IMG/VR virus record: IMGVR_UViG_3300006790_000110
Span: 1-24,101 of that record
Origin: a virus
Reading direction: 5' to 3' (one strand)
Length of the DNA: 24,101 bases
The notes beneath the pieces are model-generated. The model ran no database searches and was not told the origin of the DNA. It saw nothing but the letters and a program-made list of their open reading frames with translations. A program made the position numbers and the translations under genes. Below, piece after piece: positions 7,360-15,564 of the stretch; position 1 is the first letter of the stretch; each line of letters starts with the position of its first letter.

Positions 7360-7737
7360 ATGGCTGTTTCACTTGCTAAGGTGGAGTCACAAGAAGACTA
7401 CACAGGGATCGGCAAACTTGTTGATCTTCAAATGGCAGTTGTCGACACAGACGGATCAATTTCCTATGAAGCAGGGGGCGTTGAACTTGACCTTGCATCA
7501 TTCTCTGACAACCTTGTGACAGGTGACTTGCTTGCCCTTCACGGCTATGTCAAAGGGGCAGTTGCAGAAGCCAATATTGTGGATTACAAAGTGAAGTACA
7601 ATCACTCCACAAACAAAATGCAGTTGTTCATGCTAAGAACTGCAGCAAACGGGGGCACTGCTGAACCCGGAACAACCACAATCACAACAACCTTCAGGCT
7701 TGTCTTGTTCTTTGTTGAACCAGGCACAAACGCTTGA
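7360..7737 (+). CDS. Probable capsid decoration or minor structural protein
   Basis: A 125-residue, beta-rich protein directly after the capsid gene with a very strong ribosome site (AAAAGGAG). It has the shape of a family I recognise downstream of many major capsid genes: a middle Gly-Tyr segment (HGYVKGAV), VKYNHSTNKMQLF (about 79-91), and near the end TTTITTTFRLVLFFVEP. Such proteins are thought to decorate or stabilise the shell, but the specific role is inferred from position. There are no membrane segments or catalytic motifs. The 26-base gap upstream holds only the ribosome site. Confidence 0.6.
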   Translation: MAVSLAKVESQEDYTGIGKLVDLQMAVVDTDGSISYEAGGVELDLASFSDNLVTGDLLALHGYVKGAVAEANIVDYKVKYNHSTNKMQLFMLRTAANGGTAEPGTTTITTTFRLVLFFVEPGTNA

Positions 7738-7772
7738 TGTTGATGTTGTAATTTTGCAAAGGGGGTCAACAA

Positions 7773-8219
7773 ATGCAAAACGAACAACTGCAGAAACTTG
7801 ACGGGCTTGCCCTGTCTGACTACCTCAGAACACTGCCTGCCACTGTCCACAGAGAAACATGTGAGGACATTGCAGGGTGGGTTGACTTGTCAACCTGGTG
7901 TGAACTTGAAGAACCTTTTCAGACCTACGTTGCATGGGGCATTGAAGGTGAATCAGGTTCCTATGGCAACGGCAGAACGTTTGCCCTTGAGATAGTCGGG
8001 CAGGGTGTGACCCTGATGCAGGGCTTTGACAGAAGAAACAGAAGGGTCAAAAAGACCTTTGAACCGGGTGAAATTGTGGTCATGCGGGCAGGTGAAGCCC
8101 GGGTCACTTTCAAGACATACGGCCCAGGGTCTTCAATGGCATCAGACAGGGGCAAGGTGAAAGAACACAAGCCTGAACCTGTTGCAGTTGTTACCAAAAA
8201 GACAAGGCAGAAGAAATGA
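7773..8219 (+). CDS. Unknown protein of the capsid-tail region
   Basis: A 148-residue protein that I do not recognise. The middle is likely beta-rich (TFALEIVGQGVTLMQGF, FEPGEIVVMRAGEARVTFKTYG), and the C-terminus is Lys-rich (VVTKKTRQKK). There are no Cys clusters or membrane segments. The ribosome site is AAAGGGGGT, 8 bases before ATG, the same G5 variant used elsewhere in this window. The stop overlaps the next ATG (ATGA). Its place between the presumed decoration gene and the head-tail joining genes suggests a structural or assembly role, with no direct evidence. Confidence 0.65.
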   Translation: MQNEQLQKLDGLALSDYLRTLPATVHRETCEDIAGWVDLSTWCELEEPFQTYVAWGIEGESGSYGNGRTFALEIVGQGVTLMQGFDRRNRRVKKTFEPGEIVVMRAGEARVTFKTYGPGSSMASDRGKVKEHKPEPVAVVTKKTRQKK

Positions 8220-8941
8220 ATAGGGCGGGTCAAAGGGGCACAGTTGTCAGGGGTGAACAGGATGCCCTGCACTATAGGCTGATGATTGATGACTCTGAAG
8301 CCACTCTGACAGCAGCAGAGGTTGCAGTGCTTGATACCAACGGCAACACCCTTGTTGCAAGGACATCAACAGGGGTGACAATGTCAGGGGCTGTTGCCAC
8401 CTATTCAAGAACATGGTCTGCAAGTGTCTTTCAAATTGAAGATGCCTTCAGGGCTGTCTTCTACCTCACAAGCGGCGGCGTTGAATACACAAGGTCACTG
8501 TACTTTGACGTGGTTTTCAGGGCCTTCAACAGTCAGTTGACTGACAGTGACATCACTGATGTCAATCCCTACATTCAGACCCTGTCAGGGCAATCAAGCC
8601 TTGCCACCTTCAGGCGTGAAGCATGGAGAATGATCAGTGACACCTTGCGACAACGTCTGCAGGACAGGGGCAACAGGTCTGTCAACCCGGGCAATGTCTT
8701 TTATCCTGAACAGTTCTTCAATGCACACAGACTGCTGACAATGTCACGTTTCTACTTTGCCACTTCCTTCAGTTCTGCAGGGTCTGAAGACTGGGACAAG
8801 TACCTTGCCCTTGAAGCACAGGCCTTTGCTGCCATTGATGCACAACTTGCCAAGGTTGACGTTGACCTGTGGCCGCAGGATGGGCGTTTGGAGCCACAGG
8901 AAAGGGGCAGAAACTTCAACGGGGTGTCACTAGTCAGATGA
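8216..8941 (+). CDS. Probable head-tail adaptor (connector) protein
   Basis: A 241-residue protein with two visible parts. Residues 1-105 look like a small beta-sandwich (YRLMIDDSEATL, YSRTWSASVFQIED, SLYFDVVFRAF). Residues 110-230 are helical (LTDSDITDVNPYIQTLSG, FRREAWRMISDTLRQRL, FFNAHRLLTMSRFYFATSF, DWDKYLALEAQAF). The helical part looks like connector/adaptor proteins that bind under the portal, such as those of SPP1 gp15 or HK97 gp6 type; that comparison is by pattern and position. The start overlaps the upstream stop (ATGA), and the 3' end overlaps the next ATG by four bases. Adaptor is the best guess; a tail-connector role is the alternative. Confidence 0.6.
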   Translation: MNRAGQRGTVVRGEQDALHYRLMIDDSEATLTAAEVAVLDTNGNTLVARTSTGVTMSGAVATYSRTWSASVFQIEDAFRAVFYLTSGGVEYTRSLYFDVVFRAFNSQLTDSDITDVNPYIQTLSGQSSLATFRREAWRMISDTLRQRLQDRGNRSVNPGNVFYPEQFFNAHRLLTMSRFYFATSFSSAGSEDWDKYLALEAQAFAAIDAQLAKVDVDLWPQDGRLEPQERGRNFNGVSLVR

Positions 8942-9351
8942 CCTTTTCAACTGCCATGAACAGCCTGAAGACTGCCGTTGAAGCCACAGGCTTGACAGCA
9001 ACTGCAGGCACCTTTGACAGCACCCTGCAAACTGCTTCAAGGGTCAAGTATGATGGTGCCTACATGTTCAGGGTTGAATCAGGGGCTGCCTTGTATCAAG
9101 AACTGAAACTGTCACCTGAAGCCTTCAGTGTGACAATCACCCTTGAAATAGGCACAACCTTGAAGTCAGGTGAATCCTTTGAAGATGCACAGGCAAGGGC
9201 CTTGTTGCGCTCACAGAAGGCAATTGAAGCCCTGATTGCAAACAATCATACTGACGTTGTCAACATCACCAGGACAGGCACAAGCACAGTGCTTGTCAAT
9301 GACAGGCAACAGGTGACTCTGCAGCAGTTCACTTTGATCTTTCAGGAGTAG
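8938..9351 (+). CDS. Probable tail terminator or tail-completion protein
   Basis: A 137-residue protein located directly before the tail tube gene, where siphoviruses keep the tail terminator, the ring that caps the tube and docks it to the head. It has an alpha/beta pattern: an N-terminal helix (FSTAMNSLKTAVEATG), strands (AYMFRVESG, FSVTITLEIG), a helix (EDAQARALLRSQKAIEAL) and C-terminal strands (VVNITRT, VTLQQFTLIFQE). That order fits the lambda gpU/SPP1 gp17 type of fold, but I cannot confirm it. ATG 8938 overlaps the upstream stop (ATGA); the open frame extends 23 codons further up inside the preceding gene and that part is ignored. Confidence 0.55.
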   Translation: MTFSTAMNSLKTAVEATGLTATAGTFDSTLQTASRVKYDGAYMFRVESGAALYQELKLSPEAFSVTITLEIGTTLKSGESFEDAQARALLRSQKAIEALIANNHTDVVNITRTGTSTVLVNDRQQVTLQQFTLIFQE

Positions 9352-9356
9352 AAAAC

Positions 9357-9497
9357 ATGACAGACAGGGGCAGACATGACAGGCCATGGGCGCGGGCAAT
9401 TGTGATTGAATCACCCCCTGCCCCTGCAGTTGAACAAGACCCTGCAGCAGAAGAAGAACAACTGCCTGCAGATGATGCTGAAACTACAAAGGAGTAG
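9357..9497 (+). CDS. Small acidic/proline-rich protein (46 residues)
   Basis: A short gene filling the gap before the tail tube gene. It begins MTDRGRHDRPWARAIVIE, then becomes Pro/Ala/Glu-rich (SPPAPAVEQDPAAEEEQLP) and ends DDAETTKE. Support: a consensus-like ribosome site (AGGAG, 8 bases before ATG), snug fit between neighbours (5 bases after the upstream stop, 5 before the next ATG), and codon use that follows the window's habit (GAA for Glu, GCA/GCC for Ala, T before G). The sequence suggests a flexible tail or peptide. The function is unknown; position hints at tail assembly. Confidence 0.6.
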   Translation: MTDRGRHDRPWARAIVIESPPAPAVEQDPAAEEEQLPADDAETTKE

Positions 9498-9502
9498 AGA
9501 CA

Positions 9503-10942
9503 ATGGCAGGAAACTACAAACGCGCCGCGCTTGGATTGATCGGCTTTGTACCTGAAGTCAACCAGGGATATTCACCTTTTGAACAGTCAAGCAAGTCTTC
9601 AGGCAACACAACAACTTCACTTGTGATTGAAGTGACTTCAAGCACTTCTGCCCTGTACCCTGCAGGCCTTGCTGATGCAACAGCCCGTCAGAACTTTCTT
9701 GCAGACTACTTCAACGGGCTTTCTGTGTACCTGCCTGACAGTGAAGAACATGCATACATCACTGACACTGCCTATGTTGAAGCAAGTTCTGCCCTGACTC
9801 TGACAATCACCCCTGCCCTGGCAGCAGCAAGGGACAGTGCAACCTTCTATATTTTCGGCAGGTTGCCTGCAACGTCTGACTTCACGGTAGGCAAAGAAAA
9901 CCTGACGCGCCTTGACTTCAGAAGGGGTTCATGGACACCCCCAAGCAACCTGAAGGGATTGTCACAGGTTGAAGGTTCGATTGAAACTGAATTGCTTGGA
10001 CTTGAGACCCCTATTTCAGGGGCAGGGGCAACTGTCACCCTTGACAGGTATTCACACTTGTTGAGTGCAGTGGGCACAAGGTCTGCACATGTTGCTGACA
10101 CAGTGCAGGCAGGGTCAACCACAACAGCAATCAACCTATCAACTTCAGAAGCAAACGTGTTCAGTGCAGGTGATGCTGTCTTGATTGAAGGTCAGGTTGC
10201 CTATGTCACAGAAGCAACAGAAAGCCCGTCAGGTGACACAATCATCATTGCCCCTGCCTTGTCTGCCACCCCAACAGCAGCAGAACCCTTTCATGCAGGT
10301 GAAAAGTTCACCCCTGATGACACAGGGCAACTGTCTCTGACAATGGTTGAACTGATTGACGATCAACTGATTCAACACAAGGGCTGCATCATCAATGTCA
10401 GCCTGGCAAGTCAGTTCAGTCAGACCCTGACCATGACAGTTGAAGCCACAGGTGAAGACTTTGAACTGACTGACTCCTTCACGATTGCAGGCAACATTCC
10501 CCTTGCAAGCAAGAACAGCACACCCCCTGCCCCTGTGAAGTTTGTGCAGGGTCGGGCTTTCTTTGGAAGCACTGAACTTGACTGCAGCAACGTTGACTTC
10601 AACTACAACATTGAACGCTCTGTTGTCAGAGACACAGGTGACAGTGACACTGCACAACAGTCTGTGTTTGTCACAGGGCGCGCCCCTTCTGCAGGGGTGT
10701 CCTTCAGGAACAAAGCAAAGACCTTCAAGGACACCACAGAAGCAAACGGCACACAGGCCCGGCTTCTGCTGCAGTTTGGCAATGAAGCAGGCAACACTGT
10801 TGCAATCATAGGCAATGCACAACCTTCTGACCCTGCAACATACGGGGACAATGAAGGCATCAGCACTTATGATGCAACGTTTGCCTTTGTCGATGATGAA
10901 GTTGCAACGACTTACAACAAGGCGTTCTTCTACCGTTTCTAA
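9503..10942 (+). CDS. Major tail (tube) protein
   Basis: A 479-residue, beta-rich protein, the probable subunit of the tail tube. Support: location just before the tail chaperone pair and tape measure, strong ribosome site (AAAGGAG), and segments typical of siphoviral tube proteins such as FRRGSWTPPSNLKGL (about 134-148), GLSQVEGSIETELLG and TLDRYSHLLSAVG. It is about twice the length of lambda gpV, so extra surface domains are likely; the stretch about 195-260 (repeated Ser/Thr/Ala with VLIEGQVAYVTEA) may be an inserted beta domain. A 250-codon open frame on the opposite strand (10981-10229) is a shadow and is not annotated. Confidence 0.75.
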   Translation: MAGNYKRAALGLIGFVPEVNQGYSPFEQSSKSSGNTTTSLVIEVTSSTSALYPAGLADATARQNFLADYFNGLSVYLPDSEEHAYITDTAYVEASSALTLTITPALAAARDSATFYIFGRLPATSDFTVGKENLTRLDFRRGSWTPPSNLKGLSQVEGSIETELLGLETPISGAGATVTLDRYSHLLSAVGTRSAHVADTVQAGSTTTAINLSTSEANVFSAGDAVLIEGQVAYVTEATESPSGDTIIIAPALSATPTAAEPFHAGEKFTPDDTGQLSLTMVELIDDQLIQHKGCIINVSLASQFSQTLTMTVEATGEDFELTDSFTIAGNIPLASKNSTPPAPVKFVQGRAFFGSTELDCSNVDFNYNIERSVVRDTGDSDTAQQSVFVTGRAPSAGVSFRNKAKTFKDTTEANGTQARLLLQFGNEAGNTVAIIGNAQPSDPATYGDNEGISTYDATFAFVDDEVATTYNKAFFYRF

Positions 10943-10967
10943 CCTTTCAACGTGAATGGGGGTCAAC

Positions 10968-11519
10968 ATGTCACGTTTCACACTTCAATCCTTGCGCAAC
11001 ACAAGAATCAGGCTTGTCAGCAAGTTTGATCCGGCTATTGATTGGGAAGCAATGTCTGCACAGGGCATTGCCTTTGATGACTATGATGCCAGGAAGCACA
11101 GTGACAAAGTTGTTGTGTTGCCTGATATGAAGGCCCTTGCTTTCTGGTGTCACAGTCCAACAGTCAGGGAAAGAATCACTGCTTTTCAGCAGGCAGGAAT
11201 TGAAGTGGATTCAGAGTCTGGTGTTCAGTACATAGGTGCAGCGTCAACTTCTGCACTGTATGCACCGGGCAACGGGGCACTTGTTGGTCTGACCCTCGCT
11301 TGCAAGTGTCTCGCCTATCTTGTTATTGACAGCATTGACAGTGTCACAGTCACCCCCTTCAAACAGGTCAACAAGTACGGTCTGAAACAGGTGACACAGG
11401 CAGCCCTTGAAAGCATTGCCCCTGTTGTCAATCATGAAGTCAGCATTGATGACCTTGACCCCCTGTTGATTGAAATAGGGGGTTGTTTCCTGAATGAAGA
11501 CAGTGAAACGGGAAACTGA
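10968..11519 (+). CDS. Tail assembly chaperone, zero-frame product (lambda gpG-like role)
   Basis: A 183-residue protein between tail tube and tape measure, where tail assembly chaperones sit. They coat the tape measure and recruit tube subunits. I do not see strong sequence identity to a known family; the assignment rests on position and on the frameshift signal at its 3' end. ATG 10968 is preferred over ATG 10956 because GGGGGTC lies 4 to 5 bases before it, the same ribosome-site variant as at 7773. The final codons read ...GAA ACG GGA AAC TGA, so a GGGAAAC slippery heptamer ends exactly at the stop codon. Most ribosomes should stop and yield this short form. Confidence 0.75.
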   Translation: MSRFTLQSLRNTRIRLVSKFDPAIDWEAMSAQGIAFDDYDARKHSDKVVVLPDMKALAFWCHSPTVRERITAFQQAGIEVDSESGVQYIGAASTSALYAPGNGALVGLTLACKCLAYLVIDSIDSVTVTPFKQVNKYGLKQVTQAALESIAPVVNHEVSIDDLDPLLIEIGGCFLNEDSETGN

Positions 11520-11555
11520 TTGAAGGCCTTGAAGCGGCTTTCTTTTGGCCCTTCA
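11510..11555 (+). promoter_or_regulatory. Predicted programmed -1 ribosomal frameshift signal
   Basis: The heptamer GGGAAAC (11510-11516) is in the right phase (G GGA AAC) for a -1 slip, and the zero-frame stop TGA follows at once (11517-11519). After slipping to GGG AAA, reading continues CTG ATT GAA into the downstream open frame. Four bases later a hairpin can form: TGAAGG (11521-11526) with CCTTCA (11550-11555), continued by CC (11527-11528) with GG (11547-11548) across one bulged C. Lambda G/GT uses the closely related GGGAAAG at the same genomic position. What is seen is the signal; efficiency is unknown. Confidence 0.8.
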
Positions 11556-11926
11556 TGAAAGAACAGCACAACCTGCAGAATGACTGTTCAGTCTGCAAAA
11601 CAGATGAACACGTTGCCACCCTGTGGGGGTGCAGGGGGCCTTCACCTGAAAGGGGTGGCTTTGTGTATGACATAGGGGGCAGGCCTTGCAGAAGGTGCCC
11701 CCTGTCCTTGTTGAAGCAGGAAACTGTTCAACATGCCTTGCGACTCTACAAAGCCTACAAACGCGGGCACCTTGTGTCAGCAGGCAGCCTTGATGAACAG
11801 CCTGCACTGTATTGTGAAGTCATGTATACTTGTGAAGCCCTTGAAGTTTCTGCTGCAAACTGGGACATGAAGCAGAGTCAAGAAAAGGCAAACAAGAAAA
11901 CAAAGGCAATGAAGCAAAGGTCTTGA
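11516..11926 (+). CDS. Tail assembly chaperone, -1 frame extension (lambda gpT-like role)
   Basis: A 136-residue segment, predicted to be made only as a fusion of about 319 residues with the upstream protein after the -1 slip at 11510-11516. The frame is open from 11507. A free-standing start at ATG 11555 is unlikely because the bases before it are pyrimidine-rich with no ribosome site. The junction would read SETGNLIEGLEAAFFWPF. The extension holds five Cys in the order C-x2-C (DCSVC), C (LWGC), C-x2-C (PCRRC), which might bind zinc, then helices (QETVQHALRLYKAYKRG, DEQPALYCEVMYTCEALE) and a Lys-rich tail. The stop is 3 bases before the tape-measure ATG, as expected for the GT product. Confidence 0.75.
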   Translation: MIEGLEAAFFWPFMKEQHNLQNDCSVCKTDEHVATLWGCRGPSPERGGFVYDIGGRPCRRCPLSLLKQETVQHALRLYKAYKRGHLVSAGSLDEQPALYCEVMYTCEALEVSAANWDMKQSQEKANKKTKAMKQRS

Positions 11927-11929
11927 ATC

Positions 11930-14731
11930 ATGGCAACACAACCCCTTCAGATCCCCATCCTTGCTGACATTTCAGGTGCCCTGCAGGGCTTCAAGAAACT
12001 TCAACAGAATGCAAAGAAGTCTTTCAGCAAGATAAGCAGAAGTGCAGGCAACCTTGCAAACATTGTCACAGGCTTCAGTTCTGCCGTTGACCTTGCCAAG
12101 GGAAGCCTTGACGGGCTTGAAAGAAGCCTGCAGGCCCTGGTGAAGACAGGTCAACAGATTGAAAGGGCAAAGTTCTTCAACGTACAAATTGAAGATGCAA
12201 AGGCCCTGCAGAAGCAATTTGATGGGGCAATCAGCAAGGCAACAGCCTTCAACACCCTGATTGAACTGCAGGCTGCAGGCATAGGCAAAGAACTTGCCCC
12301 TGCCATTGCACAGGCATCAAGGGCACTGTCTTTTGTGGCAGGCTTGCCAAGGGCAGAGATCCTGCAGCAACTGACTTCAGGTGAAGTGTCTGATGACATC
12401 TTGCAAAAGATAGGGGTCAGGGCAGGTGAACTTGCCCTTGCCACCCAACAAAGGGCAAACGCCCTTGACAGAGAGTTGACCAAATATGACAGGGTGAAGA
12501 TTGCCCTGGCATTGATCAACAAGGGCGCGACAAGGTTGGGCACAACCCTTGAAACGATTGCAGGCAGAGACATTGTCAACCCCATCACCAAACTGAAGAA
12601 CAGCCTGCAGGATCTTGTGTTTGGTGTACTTCGCACCATTGCCCCTGAAGTCAACAAGATCATCAAGTCAGCAGGGGGTGTTGACGGGCTTGTCAAAAGG
12701 ATTGAAGGCTTTGTCAAGAACAGCCTGTTGCCTGCCATTCAAGACCTTGTCAAGCAAGTCAAGAAAGCCCTGAAACAGATTCAAGATGAAGCAAAGTCAG
12801 GGGGCAAGTCTTTCTTCTCTGTCTTCACTTCAAGGATGTCTGAAGCAGTGTCAGAAGGCATTCTGAAGGGCATTGTGATTGCCACAAAGAAGGGGGCAAA
12901 AGGCCTTGCACAGTTTGTTGCAGCACAGTTCACAAGTTCAACTTCACTTGCTTCTGCAGACTTTCAACGACGTGAAGAAGCAAGGTTGCGAGCAGCAAGG
13001 CAGGCTGCAAACAGAGTCACAGGCACTGCATCAGTCACAGGCAGCCTGATTGTAGGAGGCACAAAAGGCGGCAGGCGGGGTGTGTCAAGGGCTGCACAGG
13101 AAATTGCAGCAGAACGGGCTGCCCTGGCGTCAGAAGCCCGCGCCCTGACACGCAACTTTCTTTCAACTGCCCTTGATGCCCTTTCAAACTTGGGGGGCAC
13201 CATTTCCGGGGTCTTTTCAAGCCTGAAAGACTTGCCTGAAAAGGCAAAAGTATTCCTTGCCACCAAACAGACAAGGGAAGCCCTGTTGTCTGTGGTCAAG
13301 GACATTGACAAGCCCCTGCTTCAACAACTGCAGTTGATACGAAACAACACCAAACTGACGGATCAACAGAAACAGGCTGCAGTCATTTTTGCAATTCAAA
13401 GCAAGGCAGGCCTTGATGATGCCCGGGAATACCTCAGGAATCAGCAAGTTGTGACTTCAGAACTGAAGGCTGCAAACAGTTTCTTGACAAGCAATGCACA
13501 ACAGGCAGCCCTTGCCAAACAAGAAAACGACAAAACAACAGACCTGACAACAAGCCTGAAAAGACTTGAAGCACAACTTGAAGTGCTGTTGATACGCCGC
13601 GCCAAACTTGAACAGCAGATTGCCACAGGGCGCGGGCTGCAGGTTGTCAGGGCGCGGGCACAACTTGCAATCACAGACCAACAGATCAAGCGGGCAGGTG
13701 ACTTTGCACAAGCCTATGCTAGGCAGAACGCCCTGCAGAAGACAGCACTGTCATTTCAACGATTGCAAGGAGACCTTGAACGGCAACAGGAAATTGAAAG
13801 ACTCAACAGGCAGTCAAGGCAGATTGCAGCAACTGCCAAACTGAACACCCTGTCACTGCAGGGGCAACTGCTGTCAGCAAAAGGCTTCAGTGCCCAAGCA
13901 AGCCTGATTCAGCAGGAAATACAGGGCAAACGTCAGATTGCAGACCTTGATGCAAAGATCTTGCAGACACAACAGGCAATTCAGAAGGTGACTCTGCAAG
14001 CAGCAGCAGACAGGTTGAAGGGCAACAAGGCTGCAGCAAGTGCAGCAGAACAAAGGGTTGCAGCCCTGAACACACAGAAGACTGCCTTGCAGGAACAAAG
14101 GGATCTGCAGGTTCAGATTGCAGCGCAACTGACAAAGAATGCAGAACAGGCAACGACCTTTGCAGGGGGCTTCAGACAGGCCTTTGCAGATGCAGAGAAT
14201 GCAGGCAGAAACTTTGTCAATGTGTTGGGTCTGCAACTTGGCAACCTGTCAAGAAGTGCAATTCAGTTTGCCACTGACAGCCTTGTCAAGCTAGGTGAAG
14301 GCCTGGGGCAACTTGCACAGGGCCTGAAGGGCTTTGACCTTGGGGCTGACTTCAGGCAGCGGGCTTTGTCTTTTCTTTCAGATCTTGCCGTTCAACTGGG
14401 CAGTTTCTTTGTCACGGCAGGCACAGGGCTTCTGCTTGCAGGTGATGTTGCAAGGGGGCCTGCTTTGATCGGCATAGGGGCAGCCCTTGCCACAGGTGGG
14501 GGCTTTGTGAAGGCCTTTGCAGGGGGCACAGGGGCAGCAACTGCCACTGCAGGCATCAATGCAATCAGGCAGTCACCTTCTGCAGCCCCTACTCGGCAGC
14601 AACAACAACAGACAACTGAAACATTCATCCTGTTCAACAGGGCACCTTGGTCACTTGGCACCCCAGAACAGGAGTTCAGACAGTTTCAGGCATGGAAGAA
14701 CAGACAGTCACGCACAATAGGGGGCAGATGA
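11930..14731 (+). CDS. Tape measure protein
   Basis: A 933-residue protein, the largest gene in the window, which sets tail length and is ejected with the DNA. It is mostly predicted helix with long Ala/Gln/Lys/Leu-rich coiled-coil stretches (about 520-760, for example LERQQEIERLNRQSRQIA). A hydrophobic segment runs at about 818-875 (DLAVQLGSFFVTAGTGLLLA, then GPALIGIGAALATGGG), as usual in tape measures. It begins with the structural-gene style MATQPLQIPILADISGALQG and ends TETFILFNRAPWSLG plus a basic tail. At about 1.5 angstrom per residue the tail would be near 140 nm (inference). ATG 11930 follows AAAGG. No lytic transglycosylase or peptidase motif was noticed. Confidence 0.88.
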   Translation: MATQPLQIPILADISGALQGFKKLQQNAKKSFSKISRSAGNLANIVTGFSSAVDLAKGSLDGLERSLQALVKTGQQIERAKFFNVQIEDAKALQKQFDGAISKATAFNTLIELQAAGIGKELAPAIAQASRALSFVAGLPRAEILQQLTSGEVSDDILQKIGVRAGELALATQQRANALDRELTKYDRVKIALALINKGATRLGTTLETIAGRDIVNPITKLKNSLQDLVFGVLRTIAPEVNKIIKSAGGVDGLVKRIEGFVKNSLLPAIQDLVKQVKKALKQIQDEAKSGGKSFFSVFTSRMSEAVSEGILKGIVIATKKGAKGLAQFVAAQFTSSTSLASADFQRREEARLRAARQAANRVTGTASVTGSLIVGGTKGGRRGVSRAAQEIAAERAALASEARALTRNFLSTALDALSNLGGTISGVFSSLKDLPEKAKVFLATKQTREALLSVVKDIDKPLLQQLQLIRNNTKLTDQQKQAAVIFAIQSKAGLDDAREYLRNQQVVTSELKAANSFLTSNAQQAALAKQENDKTTDLTTSLKRLEAQLEVLLIRRAKLEQQIATGRGLQVVRARAQLAITDQQIKRAGDFAQAYARQNALQKTALSFQRLQGDLERQQEIERLNRQSRQIAATAKLNTLSLQGQLLSAKGFSAQASLIQQEIQGKRQIADLDAKILQTQQAIQKVTLQAAADRLKGNKAAASAAEQRVAALNTQKTALQEQRDLQVQIAAQLTKNAEQATTFAGGFRQAFADAENAGRNFVNVLGLQLGNLSRSAIQFATDSLVKLGEGLGQLAQGLKGFDLGADFRQRALSFLSDLAVQLGSFFVTAGTGLLLAGDVARGPALIGIGAALATGGGFVKAFAGGTGAATATAGINAIRQSPSAAPTRQQQQQTTETFILFNRAPWSLGTPEQEFRQFQAWKNRQSRTIGGR

Positions 14732-15564
14732 TGGGCCTGGGCAATCCCCCTTGCTTTGTAGGCAAGGTCAACATCACGTCAGAAAACAATGAATTGTATT
14801 GGTCAGAACAAACGTCAGGGGCAAACAACACAAGCCTGAACATTGCAGAACTGTACCCTGAAGCCCTGGCAACAGAAATATCAACTGCAATGACTTCTGC
14901 AAGCGTTGCAGGCAATGCCTATGCCTGCACCTTTGACCCTTCAACAGGGAAGTACACCATTGAAAGAACGTCAGGCACTGAAGACTTTGCCATTGATGCA
15001 AGGACATCACAGGCAGGCAATGCATGGATAGGTGGAACAACTGACTCAAAAGGCAACACATGGTCAACTGAACAGTACGGCCCTTTCACCCTTGGGTGGG
15101 CAGCAGCAACAGCCCTGACAGCCTATGCAGAAAGCCACACAAGCCCACAGGTGTCAGGGGCAGTGTGGTTTCCTTCACAACCTGCACAGGATGACAATGG
15201 GGGTGCTGACAATGCCCTTGTCACACAGGCTGCTGCAATGGACGGCACACAGGTGACCTATACCTTCACACAGTGGCAGACAAGCAATGAAAGCAAACAC
15301 TTCCCTCACTACCTTGACAAGAATCAGACAAGAACATGGGTGTTTAGGTACATCACACAGGCAAGCAGGGATCAATTCATTCAGTTTTGGGGTGCTTATG
15401 CAAGGTCAGGGGGCGCGTTCAAGTTCTTTCCTGACTACTCTGCAAGCACGTTCTATGAATACAAACTGACCCTTGAATCCTGCAGAGAACGCACCTTCAC
15501 AGAAAGAACAGTGCAGGGGTACCCGTACTATTCAGGCACCTTGTCTGCAAGGGGTGCAGAATGA
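14728..15564 (+). CDS. Probable distal tail or tail-tip structural protein
   Basis: A 278-residue protein directly after the tape measure, where distal tail proteins usually lie. The N-terminal part holds a pattern seen in several phage tail proteins: VNITSENNELYWSE (about 14-27), LNIAELYPEALATEISTAM (38-56), then YACTFDPSTGKYTIERTSG, a strand-rich domain. The C-terminal part (WVFRYITQASRDQFIQFWG, FKFFPDYSASTFYEYKLTLE) resembles domains that measure a displacement against the tail tip. I place the start at ATG 14728, overlapping the tape-measure stop (ATGATG) with AGGGGG upstream; the longer frame from 14647 lies inside the tape measure gene. The function is by position and pattern. Confidence 0.65.
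   Translation: MMGLGNPPCFVGKVNITSENNELYWSEQTSGANNTSLNIAELYPEALATEISTAMTSASVAGNAYACTFDPSTGKYTIERTSGTEDFAIDARTSQAGNAWIGGTTDSKGNTWSTEQYGPFTLGWAAATALTAYAESHTSPQVSGAVWFPSQPAQDDNGGADNALVTQAAAMDGTQVTYTFTQWQTSNESKHFPHYLDKNQTRTWVFRYITQASRDQFIQFWGAYARSGGAFKFFPDYSASTFYEYKLTLESCRERTFTERTVQGYPYYSGTLSARGAE

Noticed and set aside
10229-10981. 250-codon open frame on the minus strand
   Set aside because: It lies antisense to the well-supported tail tube gene. It has no ribosome site or coupled neighbours, and its protein is Cys/Val-rich without domain features. Such long shadows arise from the biased codon use here.
11555-11926. Independent 123-residue gene starting at ATG 11555
   Set aside because: The upstream bases are pyrimidine-rich with no ribosome site, and the frame is open up to the slippery heptamer, so a frameshift product explains it better.
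12151-12738. 195-codon open frame on the minus strand
   Set aside because: Antisense to the tape measure gene; Ser/Ala/Cys-rich low-information translation with no gene context.
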